Source of the DNA: Gemmataceae bacterium | GTDB lineage: Bacteria > Planctomycetota > Planctomycetia > Gemmatales > Gemmataceae | Assembly: GCA_019636445.1 (NCBI GenBank) | Contig: JAHBXO010000051.1 | Location: forward strand, 1-35,697 | Length of the DNA stretch: 35,697 nt | Direction of reading: 5' to 3' | In this document: one piece after another, positions 15,634-25,270 of the stretch | Numbering within the stretch: position 1 is the stretch's first letter | Layout: each line of letters opens with the position of its first letter | Translations under genes and position numbers: made by a program | The notes under the pieces: model-generated | Seen by the model: the letters and a program-made list of their open reading frames with translations, nothing else | What the model was told of the DNA's origin: nothing | Databases searched by the model: none

Positions 15634-18600
15634 TCACTTGGGTTCAACGGTGCCGCGGTCCCAAACGATCGTGCATTTCGGGGCGGCATCGTGGAATTTC
15701 TCAATGCCCGCGCGCGTGACTTTCGACCCTTCGCAATGGACGCGTCGCAGTTTCGGGAGTTTCGCGAGCGACGCCAGGCCATCGTCGTCGAACGCCGTAC
15801 GCGCCATGCTGAGGCTTTCGAGTTGGTTCAAGTTCAGGTCCTTCAAACTCGAACCCGAAACATCGCAACCGGACAACTCGATCACGGCGAGTTCCTTCAA
15901 ATCGCGAAGGTTCGAGAGGCCCTTGTCCGTGACCTTTGTACCCGGCAATTCGAGGTTGCTCAATCGCGTCGAAGCCTTGAGGTGCACGATGCCGGCATCG
16001 GTGATCTTGGTGTGGCCCAGTTGCAAGACGCGGAAGTTCTTGCCTTGTAGCGCCGCAAGCCCCTCATCGGTGATGGGAAGATGGATCAAGGCGAGATCAT
16101 CGAGTGCAGGGAGGTCTTTGAGTGCCGCCAGCCCGGCGTTCGTCACTTTGGTATCCGAGAGCTTGAGAGAATGCAGAATCGTGTTGCCAGCAAGTCTGGT
16201 CAGGCTCGCATCGGTGATGCCCGTTCCCGAGAGTTCCGCGTCCATGAGCTTCGCGGTCGAGATCGCGCGAATTCCGGCGTCCCCGACCCCTTTAACGTGG
16301 TTCAAATTCAGCGACGCCAATTCCACGCACCCGGCGAAGTTCGCCAACCCGGAATCCGTGATCGCCGCGTGGCTCAGGAACAACGTCTTCAACTTCCGGC
16401 AATCCTTGAACGGCGCGACGGCCGCATCGATGATCGCCTCGCCCTCGAGTGCCAATTCCGTCAGGTCGGAGCAACCGCCGAAGTGCGCTAGTCCCGCCGC
16501 CGTCACCTTTGTCCTGGCCAGTCTCAACACCTTGAGCTTCTTGCAGTTCTTGAAGTTCTCCAACCCCGCGTCGCCGATGCCGGTGTAATCGAGGTTCAGC
16601 ACTTCCAGTTCGGCGCACTGGCGGAAGTGGGCGAACCACGCCGGTGTCGGCTTCGTGCTGCGCAGGTCCAGCTCGCGCAGATGCCGGCATCCGTCGAATA
16701 CGATGAAATCGGCGTCTTTCAGCTCCGTTCGATACGACAGGTCGATGCGCGATAATTGGAACGGCTTCGCGGGCAGATCCCTCGCGTCGGCAATGTCGAG
16801 CGCCTCGCCATTGACGCGCACCTTTCCGCCCTTCGCGAGTACCGCCAATGCCGCGGCACGCTCGGCGTCGCCGGTCGGTTTTGGCTCGATCACGCCGCCG
16901 GACCAGTGGATGCGGCACGCCGGCAGCGCGGCGGCGAGCTTTTGGATGGCCGGGGCGCCCAGTTGCGCATTCGCCTCCAGGTGCAGCGTCTCCAGCGACT
17001 TCATGGCGGCAAGGTGGTCGAGGGCCTTGTCGGTCAGGCGTGTCGATCCGAGGCGAAGCAGCGTGATCGGGGCTGCGGTCATGGCCTTCAGGTCGTCGTC
17101 GGTGAACCCGTTGGTGACGACATTCAGTGTTCGCAGCGTGGCCATGCGGCCGAGGGGCGTGCCGAGATTCTTCGCGTCCTTGCCGACGGTGCCGGACAGG
17201 GTGAGTTGTTGAAGCTTCGCGCGCCTGGCGAGCGCGGCGAGGCCGGCGGCGGTCGCGGTGGTGTTCGTGAGCGTGAGGGAATGCAGGTGCGGCAGTTCGG
17301 CGAGCGTTCGCAGGCCGGCGTCGCCGATAGGCGTGTTCAGCAGGTCCACGTGGACGAGCGAAGGACACTTCGCGAGCGCGGCGAGGCCGCGATCGGTGAC
17401 CTGCGTTGCGTCGAGTTGCAACCGCATTAACCCTTTGATCTCGGCGAGGGCGGGCAACCCGTCGTCCGAGACGGTAACGCGATTCAAACCGAGTTGATGG
17501 ATGGCGCAGCCACGCAGTGATCCGAGACCGGTGTTCGTGATCGGTCCGGCGATTTGCAGCGTTCGCTCCCGGCCGGGCGGCAGGGCACGCCAGAGCGGCG
17601 CGAGCGCGGCGAGGTCGGCATCGCCGGCGTTCGCCAGATAGACCTCCGCGATGGAGTAGCCGTCCTTCGGCAGTTCGGCGGCGGTCTTCGGGTGGACGAT
17701 GTTTTCACCGACGGCGAGCGCGACGCGATCGCCGCGTGCGAGAACCCAGAGTGCCACGGCTTGCTCGGCCTCGGCCGCGGGCTTCGGCAGGATCGTGCCA
17801 CCATCCCACGTGATTTTCGCGTTCGGCAAGAGTGTCGCCAGTTGCCGGGCGTGTTCGGCCGTAACGGGCTTCCCGTAGAAGGTGACCTTGCGCAGCCGCG
17901 GGCATTTTGCGATCGCGGCCAGCGCGTCGTGCGTCGGGGGCGTATTCCAGTTCAGCGAGAGGACCTGCAACTTCGGGAACTTCACGAGAATGGGAAGCGC
18001 GGCGTTGGGAAAGTTGATCAGACTGAACTCGCCGATGTTCTGGCACCGGGCTAGTTCCTGTAGAGCGGCTTCGGTGGCGCTTGGGCCGCCCACGGCGACA
18101 TTATACAGTTTTGTCAGTTCCGGGAGACGGGCCAGTCCCTTCGCGGTAATCTTCGTGTTCAAGATGCCGAGTTGTTGCAAGTCGCGAAAGCTTAGGATGG
18201 TATCGATCGCGGAATCGTCCACGGGGCATTCCTGGAACGAAAGAACTTCGAGTGGCAGGCCTTTGAGGTGGGCAATGCCGGCCGCGGTAATCGTCGGGGT
18301 AAAGTTCACTGAGACGGATTTCAGTTTCGTGAGCTTGCGCAGGTGACGGAGGTCATCATCACGGAGGTTCCAGCTGAGAATGGAAAGGGATTCCAGTTTC
18401 TCAAGGTTCGGCATCGCGACGAGCTTTTCGAGGTCGGCTCCCGTGAAGGGCATGTAGTGCATGTTGAGAGATTTCAGTCCCGGCGGCACTTGTTCGAGGA
18501 TGCCGAGAATCGTGGCCGGCGTGTCGGTATCGAGCATGGCGATGCTGATTGACTCCGGCGCGCCGGCACCAGCCGGCAAAGCTTGTCCTTTTTGGATGTA

Positions 18601-21021
18601 GTGCGGCGGCAGGCCGACGCGGGGGAAGGACATGTTACCGCCGCGCGCGAGGATCGCTTCCAGGTTCTTCCGCTGTTCCGCCGTCAGCGGAGCGGGTGAC
18701 AGGGTCGCGGTCGGTTCGATGACGCCGCCGGGCCAGGTGATTTGACATCGAGGCAACGCCGTCGCGAGTCGTTGAAAGTGTTCGTTCGTGAGATTCGAGC
18801 CCTCGATACGCAACCGGATTAAAGATTTGCTCTGGGCGAGCGATGCGAGTGCCTCGAGTGAAAATGGCGAGTTTCGTATATATAGATCCTCGATATTATT
18901 CATTAGAATAAAATTGGCGAGATCACCGTCGCCTAAATACGTGGCATCGAAGTGCAAGCGTTTCAACTGACCCATCGATGAAATCAGTTTGAGCTCAGGC
19001 GAAGTCAGTTGTACTTTTGTGAAGAATAGGGTGGTCAGATTCGACATTTTAACGACTTGCTGGATTCCATTGATGGAGAACCCGCGATTCCAGATAGATA
19101 GCGTATGCAAGTGCGGCAATCGGGCGATCGCTGAAATTGCACCGTCGCCGGTTTTCGGGTAGTTCAAGTTGAGATACTTGATACCCCGGATGCCGGGACT
19201 ACTCAGGATGGACTTCAAATTCTCTTCGGATATTTGCTCATCGTCGATATAGAGTCCATAGGCCACCACAGGCAGGTTCTTTAAATTCTGAACGGTAGAT
19301 CTTTCTCGTTCAATATTCTTTAGTGTAATGCTTTGAATTTCGTGTGTGAAGTTTGGAATGGGATCGCCTTTGTTGATTGTGACATCTTTGCCGGCGATAA
19401 CGTAACCCAAACTCCCGCCCGAGTCTAATACCGATTCGATGGATTTTCGTTCTTCCACAGTCCACTTTCCCTTGATTATCGGCTTGGAAGGATAATCATT
19501 GCTTGGGATAGAGGTGGTTGATTTTTGAGAATTCTCCATGGATCTCATTGTCGCCACCACGCGGTCCACGCCGCCGCGCGTCAGGCGGAACGTCTTCGTC
19601 TGCGTCGTCACGCCGGTGTCCGGGTCGAGGAACTCGATCTCGCCGTCCGTCGCCGTCAGCACGAAGCGCCGGTCCTTCGTCTTGTCCACCACGACCGCGC
19701 CATCCTGCTTCACCACGATCTCGACGTTGTCGTCGTTCACCTCGACCACCAGCTCGCCCTTGTTGGTGGCGATGCGGACGATCGTACCGCCGAACAACAC
19801 GCCAACGAGGCCGATCAAGGAGAGGGCGATCGCCGTGATCGGCATCGCATGCCCGCGCCGGGGCGCGGACGCGGGCGCGGCGGATGCCACTTCGGCCAGC
19901 CGGTCCCGCACGACGCGGGCGCTCGCCGGTCGGCGCTTCGCGTCCTTCTCCAGCAGATCCATGATCAGATGGGACAACGAGTGAGGGATGTCAGCGTTCA
20001 GTTCGCACGGCGCCTTCGGCCGATCTATCGCGAGCGAAGTTAGCAAAGAGTAGGTGTCGCTGCCCCGGAAGGCGTTCTGCCCGGTCACCATGCGATAGAG
20101 GACGCAGCCGAGGCTGAAAAGGTCGGCGCGGGCATCGACGGCTTCGCCGCGCGCCTGCTCCGGGGCCATGTACGCGGGCGTGCCGAGGATGGTGCCGCTT
20201 TTGGTGACGCGGTCGGCGTCGGCCTCCTGGCGGGCCAGGCCGAAATCGAGAAGGCGCACGCGGCGGAAGGAGCCGTCGTCGTTGGTTTCCAACCAGAGGT
20301 TCGAGGGCTTGATGTCGCGGTGGATGAGTCCGCGATCGTGCGCGGCGGCAAGCCCGTCGACGGTGCCGCGGGCGATGGCGAGGGCCTCGTCGAGATTTGG
20401 CGTTCCCTCGCCCAATCGTTCGTCCAGCGTGCGGCCGCGCAGGAGCGGCATGGCCATGAACGGTATGCCGCGGTCCTCGCCGACCTCCAGAATCGGCACG
20501 ATGTTATCGTGCTCGACCCGCGCTGCGGCACGCGCCTCGCGCAGGAAGCGATCCTTGGCCACGGGATTGGCGGCCAGTTGCGGAGCCATGACTTTCAGGG
20601 CGATCCGGCGATCGAGCTGTTCGTCGGCGGCGGCGTAGACGACGCCCATACCGCCCCGGCCGAGCACGCGCTCGATACGGAAGCGACCGAGGCGTTCGCC
20701 CGGTTTCGGGGGAACCGCGTATTCGGCCGTCGGTTCGAACGGGATCGAAACGGACTGGTCGAATACGGCCGTGGCGGCGTCCGGCACGAGCTTCGCCGCC
20801 GCGTCGATGATCGACTGCAATTCCGGCGAGTCGGCGGGCGCATCTGCCGGCGCGGCGCGCAGGGCCGACACGAACGTATCCTCCGCCGCCGGCTCCACAA
20901 GCGTTTCCGGGCTTTGCGGATTCGCCTCTAGATAGCGGGCCACGCGGTCCCACTCGGCCGGCGGCAGGTCGCCCAGGGCGAATTTGCGGAGGGTTTCGGC
21001 GTCGGGCGGGGATTGCGTCAT
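15634..21021 (-). CDS. Membrane Ser/Thr protein kinase with four tandem leucine-rich modules
   Basis: A very large (1795-residue) Hanks-type kinase. I start at the ATG before TQSPPDAETLRKFALG, as upstream in-frame sequence is not protein-like. Residues ~8-45 resemble a cysteine-less anti-sigma helix bundle (LRKFALGDLPPAEWDRVARYLEANP). The kinase domain spans ~112-380: Gly loop GRGGMG (121-126), Lys143, HRDIKPSN with Asp236, DFG (259-261) and APE (286-288). A membrane helix lies at ~395-417. A short beta region (420-490) leads to an outside region of leucine-rich repeats in four modules (about 520-770, 781-1081, 1085-1382 and 1386-1795). Each ends in a version of ALPxCxIxWxGGxIEPK. The gene follows an ECF sigma gene by 68 bases. 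Ligand and targets are unknown. Confidence 0.92.
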   Translation of the reverse strand: MTQSPPDAETLRKFALGDLPPAEWDRVARYLEANPQSPETLVEPAAEDTFVSALRAAPADAPADSPELQSIIDAAAKLVPDAATAVFDQSVSIPFEPTAEYAVPPKPGERLGRFRIERVLGRGGMGVVYAAADEQLDRRIALKVMAPQLAANPVAKDRFLREARAAARVEHDNIVPILEVGEDRGIPFMAMPLLRGRTLDERLGEGTPNLDEALAIARGTVDGLAAAHDRGLIHRDIKPSNLWLETNDDGSFRRVRLLDFGLARQEADADRVTKSGTILGTPAYMAPEQARGEAVDARADLFSLGCVLYRMVTGQNAFRGSDTYSLLTSLAIDRPKAPCELNADIPHSLSHLIMDLLEKDAKRRPASARVVRDRLAEVASAAPASAPRRGHAMPITAIALSLIGLVGVLFGGTIVRIATNKGELVVEVNDDNVEIVVKQDGAVVVDKTKDRRFVLTATDGEIEFLDPDTGVTTQTKTFRLTRGGVDRVVATMRSMENSQKSTTSIPSNDYPSKPIIKGKWTVEERKSIESVLDSGGSLGYVIAGKDVTINKGDPIPNFTHEIQSITLKNIERERSTVQNLKNLPVVAYGLYIDDEQISEENLKSILSSPGIRGIKYLNLNYPKTGDGAISAIARLPHLHTLSIWNRGFSINGIQQVVKMSNLTTLFFTKVQLTSPELKLISSMGQLKRLHFDATYLGDGDLANFILMNNIEDLYIRNSPFSLEALASLAQSKSLIRLRIEGSNLTNEHFQRLATALPRCQITWPGGVIEPTATLSPAPLTAEQRKNLEAILARGGNMSFPRVGLPPHYIQKGQALPAGAGAPESISIAMLDTDTPATILGILEQVPPGLKSLNMHYMPFTGADLEKLVAMPNLEKLESLSILSWNLRDDDLRHLRKLTKLKSVSVNFTPTITAAGIAHLKGLPLEVLSFQECPVDDSAIDTILSFRDLQQLGILNTKITAKGLARLPELTKLYNVAVGGPSATEAALQELARCQNIGEFSLINFPNAALPILVKFPKLQVLSLNWNTPPTHDALAAIAKCPRLRKVTFYGKPVTAEHARQLATLLPNAKITWDGGTILPKPAAEAEQAVALWVLARGDRVALAVGENIVHPKTAAELPKDGYSIAEVYLANAGDADLAALAPLWRALPPGRERTLQIAGPITNTGLGSLRGCAIHQLGLNRVTVSDDGLPALAEIKGLMRLQLDATQVTDRGLAALAKCPSLVHVDLLNTPIGDAGLRTLAELPHLHSLTLTNTTATAAGLAALARRAKLQQLTLSGTVGKDAKNLGTPLGRMATLRTLNVVTNGFTDDDLKAMTAAPITLLRLGSTRLTDKALDHLAAMKSLETLHLEANAQLGAPAIQKLAAALPACRIHWSGGVIEPKPTGDAERAAALAVLAKGGKVRVNGEALDIADARDLPAKPFQLSRIDLSYRTELKDADFIVFDGCRHLRELDLRSTKPTPAWFAHFRQCAELEVLNLDYTGIGDAGLENFKNCKKLKVLRLARTKVTAAGLAHFGGCSDLTELALEGEAIIDAAVAPFKDCRKLKTLFLSHAAITDSGLANFAGCVELASLNLNHVKGVGDAGIRAISTAKLMDAELSGTGITDASLTRLAGNTILHSLKLSDTKVTNAGLAALKDLPALDDLALIHLPITDEGLAALQGKNFRVLQLGHTKITDAGIVHLKASTRLSNLELPGTKVTDKGLSNLRDLKELAVIELSGCDVSGSSLKDLNLNQLESLSMARTAFDDDGLASLAKLPKLRRVHCEGSKVTRAGIEKFHDAAPKCTIVWDRGTVEPK

Positions 21022-21089
21022 GGCGGCACCGCGGAATCGAGGTGCCAACATTACGGACGGATTCGTTCCGTCTGTCGGGAAATGGAAAT

Positions 21090-21632
21090 TTACTCGAACA
21101 ATTCGCCGAGGACGGTGCGCAACCGCCGGAGCACGCGGGAACGCGCCAGGTAGACCACGTTCGGCGATACGTTGAGTTCGACCGCGACTTCGGCGATCGA
21201 GCGGCCGTGCAGGGCGCTGTCGACAAACGACTTCCAATCCCGTTCGGAGAATTCCGGCCGGACGATCTCGAGCGCGCGGCGCAGCAGCACCTCGCGATAC
21301 TCCGTTTCATCGGAATCGTCCGCCGCGTCCGGCACGTCGATCGTCAGCGGGCCGGGGGACCGGCGGCGCAGGCGGTCCTTCCAGTGGTTGGCGAGGATGG
21401 CGTAGAGCCAGTTGCGGAAGCGGCGGGTTGGATCGTAGCGGGAGGCGGGCAGGGCGCGAAGAAGCGAGACAAAGGTATCCTGGATGAGGTCGGCACGGTC
21501 GGCGTCGGGCACGCCGAGCCGACGGGTCCAACCGAGGAGCACGGGGGAATAGAGTTGAACGAACTGCGCCCATTCCGCGCCGGTCGGGCGCTGGCGGAGT
21601 TGTTCGATCAGGCTCGCGGGCGTGCGGTCCAT
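21090..21632 (-). CDS. ECF-type sigma-70 family RNA polymerase sigma factor
   Basis: A 180-residue sigma factor. I start at the ATG before DRTPASLIEQLRQRP; an earlier in-frame ATG (21725) would overlap the upstream kinase. Region 2 is clear: WAQFVQLYSPVLLGWTRRLGV, DADRADLIQDTFVSLLRALP and RFRNWLYAILANHWKDRLRRR, the -10 recognition part. Region 4 at the C-terminus holds the -35-binding helix-turn-helix: GRSIAEVAVELNVSPNVVYLARSRVLRRLR. The style (LIEQLR, LLGWTRRLG, DLIQDTF) is that of the expanded planctomycete ECF groups that sit beside Ser/Thr kinases. It lies between two kinase genes on the same strand, 49 bases after one and 68 before the other. No zinc-binding anti-sigma gene is nearby. 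Confidence 0.93.
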   Translation of the reverse strand: MDRTPASLIEQLRQRPTGAEWAQFVQLYSPVLLGWTRRLGVPDADRADLIQDTFVSLLRALPASRYDPTRRFRNWLYAILANHWKDRLRRRSPGPLTIDVPDAADDSDETEYREVLLRRALEIVRPEFSERDWKSFVDSALHGRSIAEVAVELNVSPNVVYLARSRVLRRLRTVLGELFE

Positions 21633-21681
21633 CGGATTGGTGATTATGCGGTGCCGTACGCTCGGACGCAATCGAAAGGCG

Positions 21682-24135
21682 TCATTCCTTGGGAAGTTGG
21701 GCGTCCAGCGCGTCGATCCGTTCAACGAGGGGTTTAAGGTCGACGGGGTGAAACCAGGCGATGGCCCGCGCCTTCCGCAGCGATTCCCGCGCGCCGGTCG
21801 CGTCCTTTCGGGCCTGGAGGAGCTGCGCGAGGTTGAAGTACCCCTCGGCGAGGAACGGATGCCGCGGCGCGAGGAGTTCGGCGTAGCGGATGCACTCGCG
21901 GGTATGCTCCACGGCGTCCGTCAGGCTTTTCGCGCGCAGGGCGGCGTCGGGCGAGCGCTCGAACGCCGTGTTCTCCCCGCCGGCGAGCGCCGCCAGCGCG
22001 ACAATGTGGAAGAACCCGTCGCGGCCGAACTTTTGCAGCGTGAGCTGCTCCAACTCGCGGAACTTGGCGATCGACTCCGCAAACTTTCCTTCCCTCCGCA
22101 ATCGCTCGGCCTCGAGATAGAGCGCCGCCGCCGTAATCAACAGGTCGGCGTTTGGTAGATTCGTCGCCTTCATCAACAGGTCCGTACCCGTCTTCGAGTC
22201 GACCTGGCCACTCTCGAGCACGAGGAGAATCTCGGCGATGAATCGCTTCACCTTCGCGAGGGGCGTTTTGTCCCGCTTGTAGAAGTCGAGCGACTTCTGG
22301 AGTTCGTCGCGGGCGCGGGCGGCGATGGCCCGGCCGGTCGCGTCGTCGATGTGCCGGCGGATGGCGCGCCGGTGCGCGCACAGCCAGGCGAGACGCAGGC
22401 GCGTGTCGGCGACTTCGGTTTCGCTGAAGGTGGAGCGTGGTCCATCCAGCAGTTCGACGAACAGGCGGTAGGCCGGTTCGAATTCCCCGACCTCGTGCAA
22501 GTGGCAGGCGCGGGCGAATCGCAGGCGTTCGCGGTCCTCGGCCGACGTTTCCGGGGCCGCCGCGAATGCCTTCTCCGCTTCGTCGAGCGCCCGGGCGGAG
22601 TCGGTGAACTGGGCCTGCGTCCGGAAGGCGCTCGCGAGCGTCAGGAATACCTTGGCTCGCTCGTGGGGCTGATCCGCCAATTCGGTCGCGGCGAGCGCCG
22701 TCAGCTTGCGGAGGTAGTCCGGCGAAACGTGGATACCGTCGGCGCCGCCGGCGGTCTTGCCTTCTTCAACGACGTAAAGCGGTATATAGCGGGACCAGAA
22801 GTCGGCTTCGCCGAGGCTGGCGAGGATGTATCCGGAGAATCGCTGGGCTTGGTGGGCGGCGACCTCGGCGCGGCGGGCGTTGTCGTCGGCGAGGAGGCGC
22901 AGGCCGCGCTCGCGCTCGCTGGCGAAGTAGAGCAACACGGCCGCGACGGCGACGCCGATCCCGCTGGCGATGACCGTCGCGACGAGCGCCGCCGCCGCCG
23001 GCCGGCGCTTCGCCGCCTTCCAAAGCTTCTCGGCGCGGGACACCGGCCGCGCCGCGATCGGCCGACCCTCAAGGTAACGCTGCAAGTCGTCCGCCAGTTC
23101 CGCCGCTGTCCGGTAGCGCCGCGTCGGATCTTTCTGGAGGCACTTCTCGCAGATCGTCTCCAGGTCGCGCGGGGCGTTCGGCACGAGCCGCCTCACCGGC
23201 ACCGGATCAATGTTCTGAATCTGGTTCAACGTGTCCGGCACCGTGGACCCCGCCAGCGGCACGCGACCCGTCAGACACGAGTACAGGATCGCTCCCAGCG
23301 CATAAACGTCCGTCTCGGGCGTGGCCTTGTTCCCCTTGCCGCTCGCCTGTTCCGGAGACATGTACCCCAGCGTGCCCATCACCGAGCCGGTCGCCGTACC
23401 GCCGTCGTCCCCCTCGATGTTCTTGGCGAGGCCGAAGTCGGTGATCTTCGCCATGCCATGCGCGTCGTACAGCACGTTCAACGGCTTCAGGTCGCGGTGG
23501 ATGATGTTCTTCGCGTGCACCGCCGCGATCGCCCGCGCGAGCACCGCGATCGTTTCCGCCGCCTCCCGTGCCGGCATCAGCCGGTCCTTCAACCGGTCGT
23601 ACAGCGTGCCGCCGGGGCAGTACTCCATTGTGAAGTACCGCTGCCCGTTCGTCTCGCCGACCTCGTAAACTCGCACGATGTTCGGGTGTTCGAGGGAACT
23701 GACGGCGTTCACCTCCGTTTCGAAGCGCCGGTCCTGCTCGCCGTCGAAGCCCCGGTGCGCGAGGATCATCTTGATCGCGACGAGCCGGTTGTTCGCCTTT
23801 TCCTGTTCGGCACGGAACACGATGCCCATGCCGCCCTTGCCGAGCACGCCCAGCACGCGATAGCCGGGGATGATCGGGAGCGGAACGCTCGGCGGCGTGA
23901 TCAGCGCGTCGTCGCCCGAGAAAACCTGCGTGGTCGATTTCGTGCTGGCGGACCACGGCGGGGATTGCTGCACGACCGTACCCGTCGGCGGGTCGGGAGT
24001 GTCCGCTGGCGTGGCGCGGCGGAGCATCTCGGACTCGCACCGCTCGCAAAGCGGGTGATCCTGCTCCTCCTTCGTGAGCGTCCGCTCGACGGTGAACTCG
24101 CAGCCGCAGGCCCGGCAGCGCAGGGTGTTCATCAT
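21682..24135 (-). CDS. Ser/Thr protein kinase with N-terminal zinc-ribbon and TPR-like C-terminus
   Basis: An 817-residue Hanks-type kinase. The N-terminus has two Cys pairs, CRAC (Cys7/Cys10) and CERC (Cys30/Cys33), that look like a zinc ribbon. The kinase domain covers ~91-360: GKGGMG (99-104), Lys122, IIHRDLKPLN with Asp215, DFG (233-235) and SPEQ in place of APE (260-262). A membrane helix follows at ~381-403 after the basic stretch WKAAKRRP. Residues ~405-817 are all-helical repeats in the TPR style (ARALDEAEKAFAAA, AESIAKFRELEQLTLQKFG, AEGYFNLAQLLQARKDATGARESLRKA), possibly for protein binding outside the membrane. It precedes the ECF sigma gene by 49 bases on the same strand. Substrate is unknown. 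Confidence 0.93.
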   Translation of the reverse strand: MMNTLRCRACGCEFTVERTLTKEEQDHPLCERCESEMLRRATPADTPDPPTGTVVQQSPPWSASTKSTTQVFSGDDALITPPSVPLPIIPGYRVLGVLGKGGMGIVFRAEQEKANNRLVAIKMILAHRGFDGEQDRRFETEVNAVSSLEHPNIVRVYEVGETNGQRYFTMEYCPGGTLYDRLKDRLMPAREAAETIAVLARAIAAVHAKNIIHRDLKPLNVLYDAHGMAKITDFGLAKNIEGDDGGTATGSVMGTLGYMSPEQASGKGNKATPETDVYALGAILYSCLTGRVPLAGSTVPDTLNQIQNIDPVPVRRLVPNAPRDLETICEKCLQKDPTRRYRTAAELADDLQRYLEGRPIAARPVSRAEKLWKAAKRRPAAAALVATVIASGIGVAVAAVLLYFASERERGLRLLADDNARRAEVAAHQAQRFSGYILASLGEADFWSRYIPLYVVEEGKTAGGADGIHVSPDYLRKLTALAATELADQPHERAKVFLTLASAFRTQAQFTDSARALDEAEKAFAAAPETSAEDRERLRFARACHLHEVGEFEPAYRLFVELLDGPRSTFSETEVADTRLRLAWLCAHRRAIRRHIDDATGRAIAARARDELQKSLDFYKRDKTPLAKVKRFIAEILLVLESGQVDSKTGTDLLMKATNLPNADLLITAAALYLEAERLRREGKFAESIAKFRELEQLTLQKFGRDGFFHIVALAALAGGENTAFERSPDAALRAKSLTDAVEHTRECIRYAELLAPRHPFLAEGYFNLAQLLQARKDATGARESLRKARAIAWFHPVDLKPLVERIDALDAQLPKE

Positions 24136-24245
24136 GGAACGGCGTCTCGATCAGGGATTCGAAGGGCCGGCCGCGAGGATTTTTAACTGGCCGCCACAGT
24201 GATGAAAGACGTCGTGATTGATAGCGATCGGTTAATTGAGACGGT

Positions 24246-25193
24246 TTACAACTTCCCCGTGCGCGTCATGCGTTCGTGGAAGTACGCCATCGTCTTCTTC
24301 AATCCCTCGGCGCGGCCGACCACCGGTTCCCAGCCCAGCACCTGCCGCGCGCGGGAAATGTCCGGCTTGCGCTGCTTCGGATCGTCCTGCGGCAAGGGCC
24401 GATAGACGATCTCGCTCTTCGAACCCGCCAGCGCCTTGATCTCCTCCGCGAACTCCCGGATCGTCACCTCGCTCGGGTTGCCGAGGTTCACCGGCTCGTG
24501 ATAGTCCTTGAATAGCAAGCGATAAATCCCCTCGACGAGATCCGAGACGTAGCAGAAGCTGCGGGTCTGCGAGCCGTCGCCGAAGATGGTCATCGGTTCG
24601 CCGCGGAGCGCCTGGTACATGAAGTTCGGCACCACGCGGCCGTCGTTCAACTGCATCCGCGGGCCGTAGGTGTTGAAGATGCGGATGATGTGCGTGTCGA
24701 CCTTGTGCTGGCGGTGGTAGGCCATCGTCATCGCTTCGGCGAAGCGCTTGGCTTCGTCGTAGACGCTGCGCGGGCCGATGGTGTTGACGTTGCCCCAGTA
24801 GCTCTCCGTCTGCGGGTGGACGAGCGGGTCGCCGTAGATTTCGCTGGTGCTGGCGAGGAAGTAGCGGGCCTTGTGGCGCTTGGCGAGGCCGAGCGAGACG
24901 TGCGTGCCGAGCGCGCCCACCTTCATCGTAGGGATCGGGTGTTCGAGGTAGTCCACCGGGCTGGCGGGGCTGGCGAAGTGCAGGACGTTGTCGATCAGGT
25001 CCGGAATCTCGATCGGGTTCGAGATGTCGTGGACGATGACGCGGAACTTCGGATGGTCGAGCAGATGGGCGACGTTGTCCCGGTTGCCGGTGATGAAGTT
25101 GTCGAGGCAAATGACGTCGTGGCCTTCCTGGATGAACCGGTCGCAGAGGTGCGATCCGATGAAGCCGGCGCCGCCGGTGATGAGCGTCCGCAT
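24246..25193 (-). CDS. NAD-dependent epimerase/dehydratase, probable UDP-glucuronate decarboxylase
   Basis: A 315-residue short-chain dehydrogenase of the extended type. I start at the ATG before RTLITGGAGFIGSHLCD; the frame is open upstream but not protein-like. The NAD motif is GGAGFIG (7-13). The active site reads STSEIYGDP (115-123, with Glu118) and Tyr145-x3-Lys149 in SVYDEAKR. RIFNTYGPRM, a nucleotide-sugar binding segment, follows, then QTRSFCYVSDLVEG and HEPVNLGNPSEVTI. These agree well with UDP-xylose synthases that oxidise, decarboxylate and re-reduce UDP-glucuronate. It would supply UDP-xylose for surface glycans. The gene is 77 bases downstream of the beta-helix kinase on the same strand. 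A dTDP-glucose dehydratase is a less likely reading. Confidence 0.9.
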   Translation of the reverse strand: MRTLITGGAGFIGSHLCDRFIQEGHDVICLDNFITGNRDNVAHLLDHPKFRVIVHDISNPIEIPDLIDNVLHFASPASPVDYLEHPIPTMKVGALGTHVSLGLAKRHKARYFLASTSEIYGDPLVHPQTESYWGNVNTIGPRSVYDEAKRFAEAMTMAYHRQHKVDTHIIRIFNTYGPRMQLNDGRVVPNFMYQALRGEPMTIFGDGSQTRSFCYVSDLVEGIYRLLFKDYHEPVNLGNPSEVTIREFAEEIKALAGSKSEIVYRPLPQDDPKQRKPDISRARQVLGWEPVVGRAEGLKKTMAYFHERMTRTGKL

Positions 25194-25270
25194 TGCGATC
25201 CTCGTGATGGTCGGACCGGGAGAATGTAGAACGGGAGCGGAGGGGCGGCATCCCCGAACGGACAAGCCGA

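Noticed and set aside
22351..24186. Plus-strand frame (611 codons) opposite the TPR kinase
   Set aside because: No recognisable motifs and high Arg content; kinase motifs are on the other strand.
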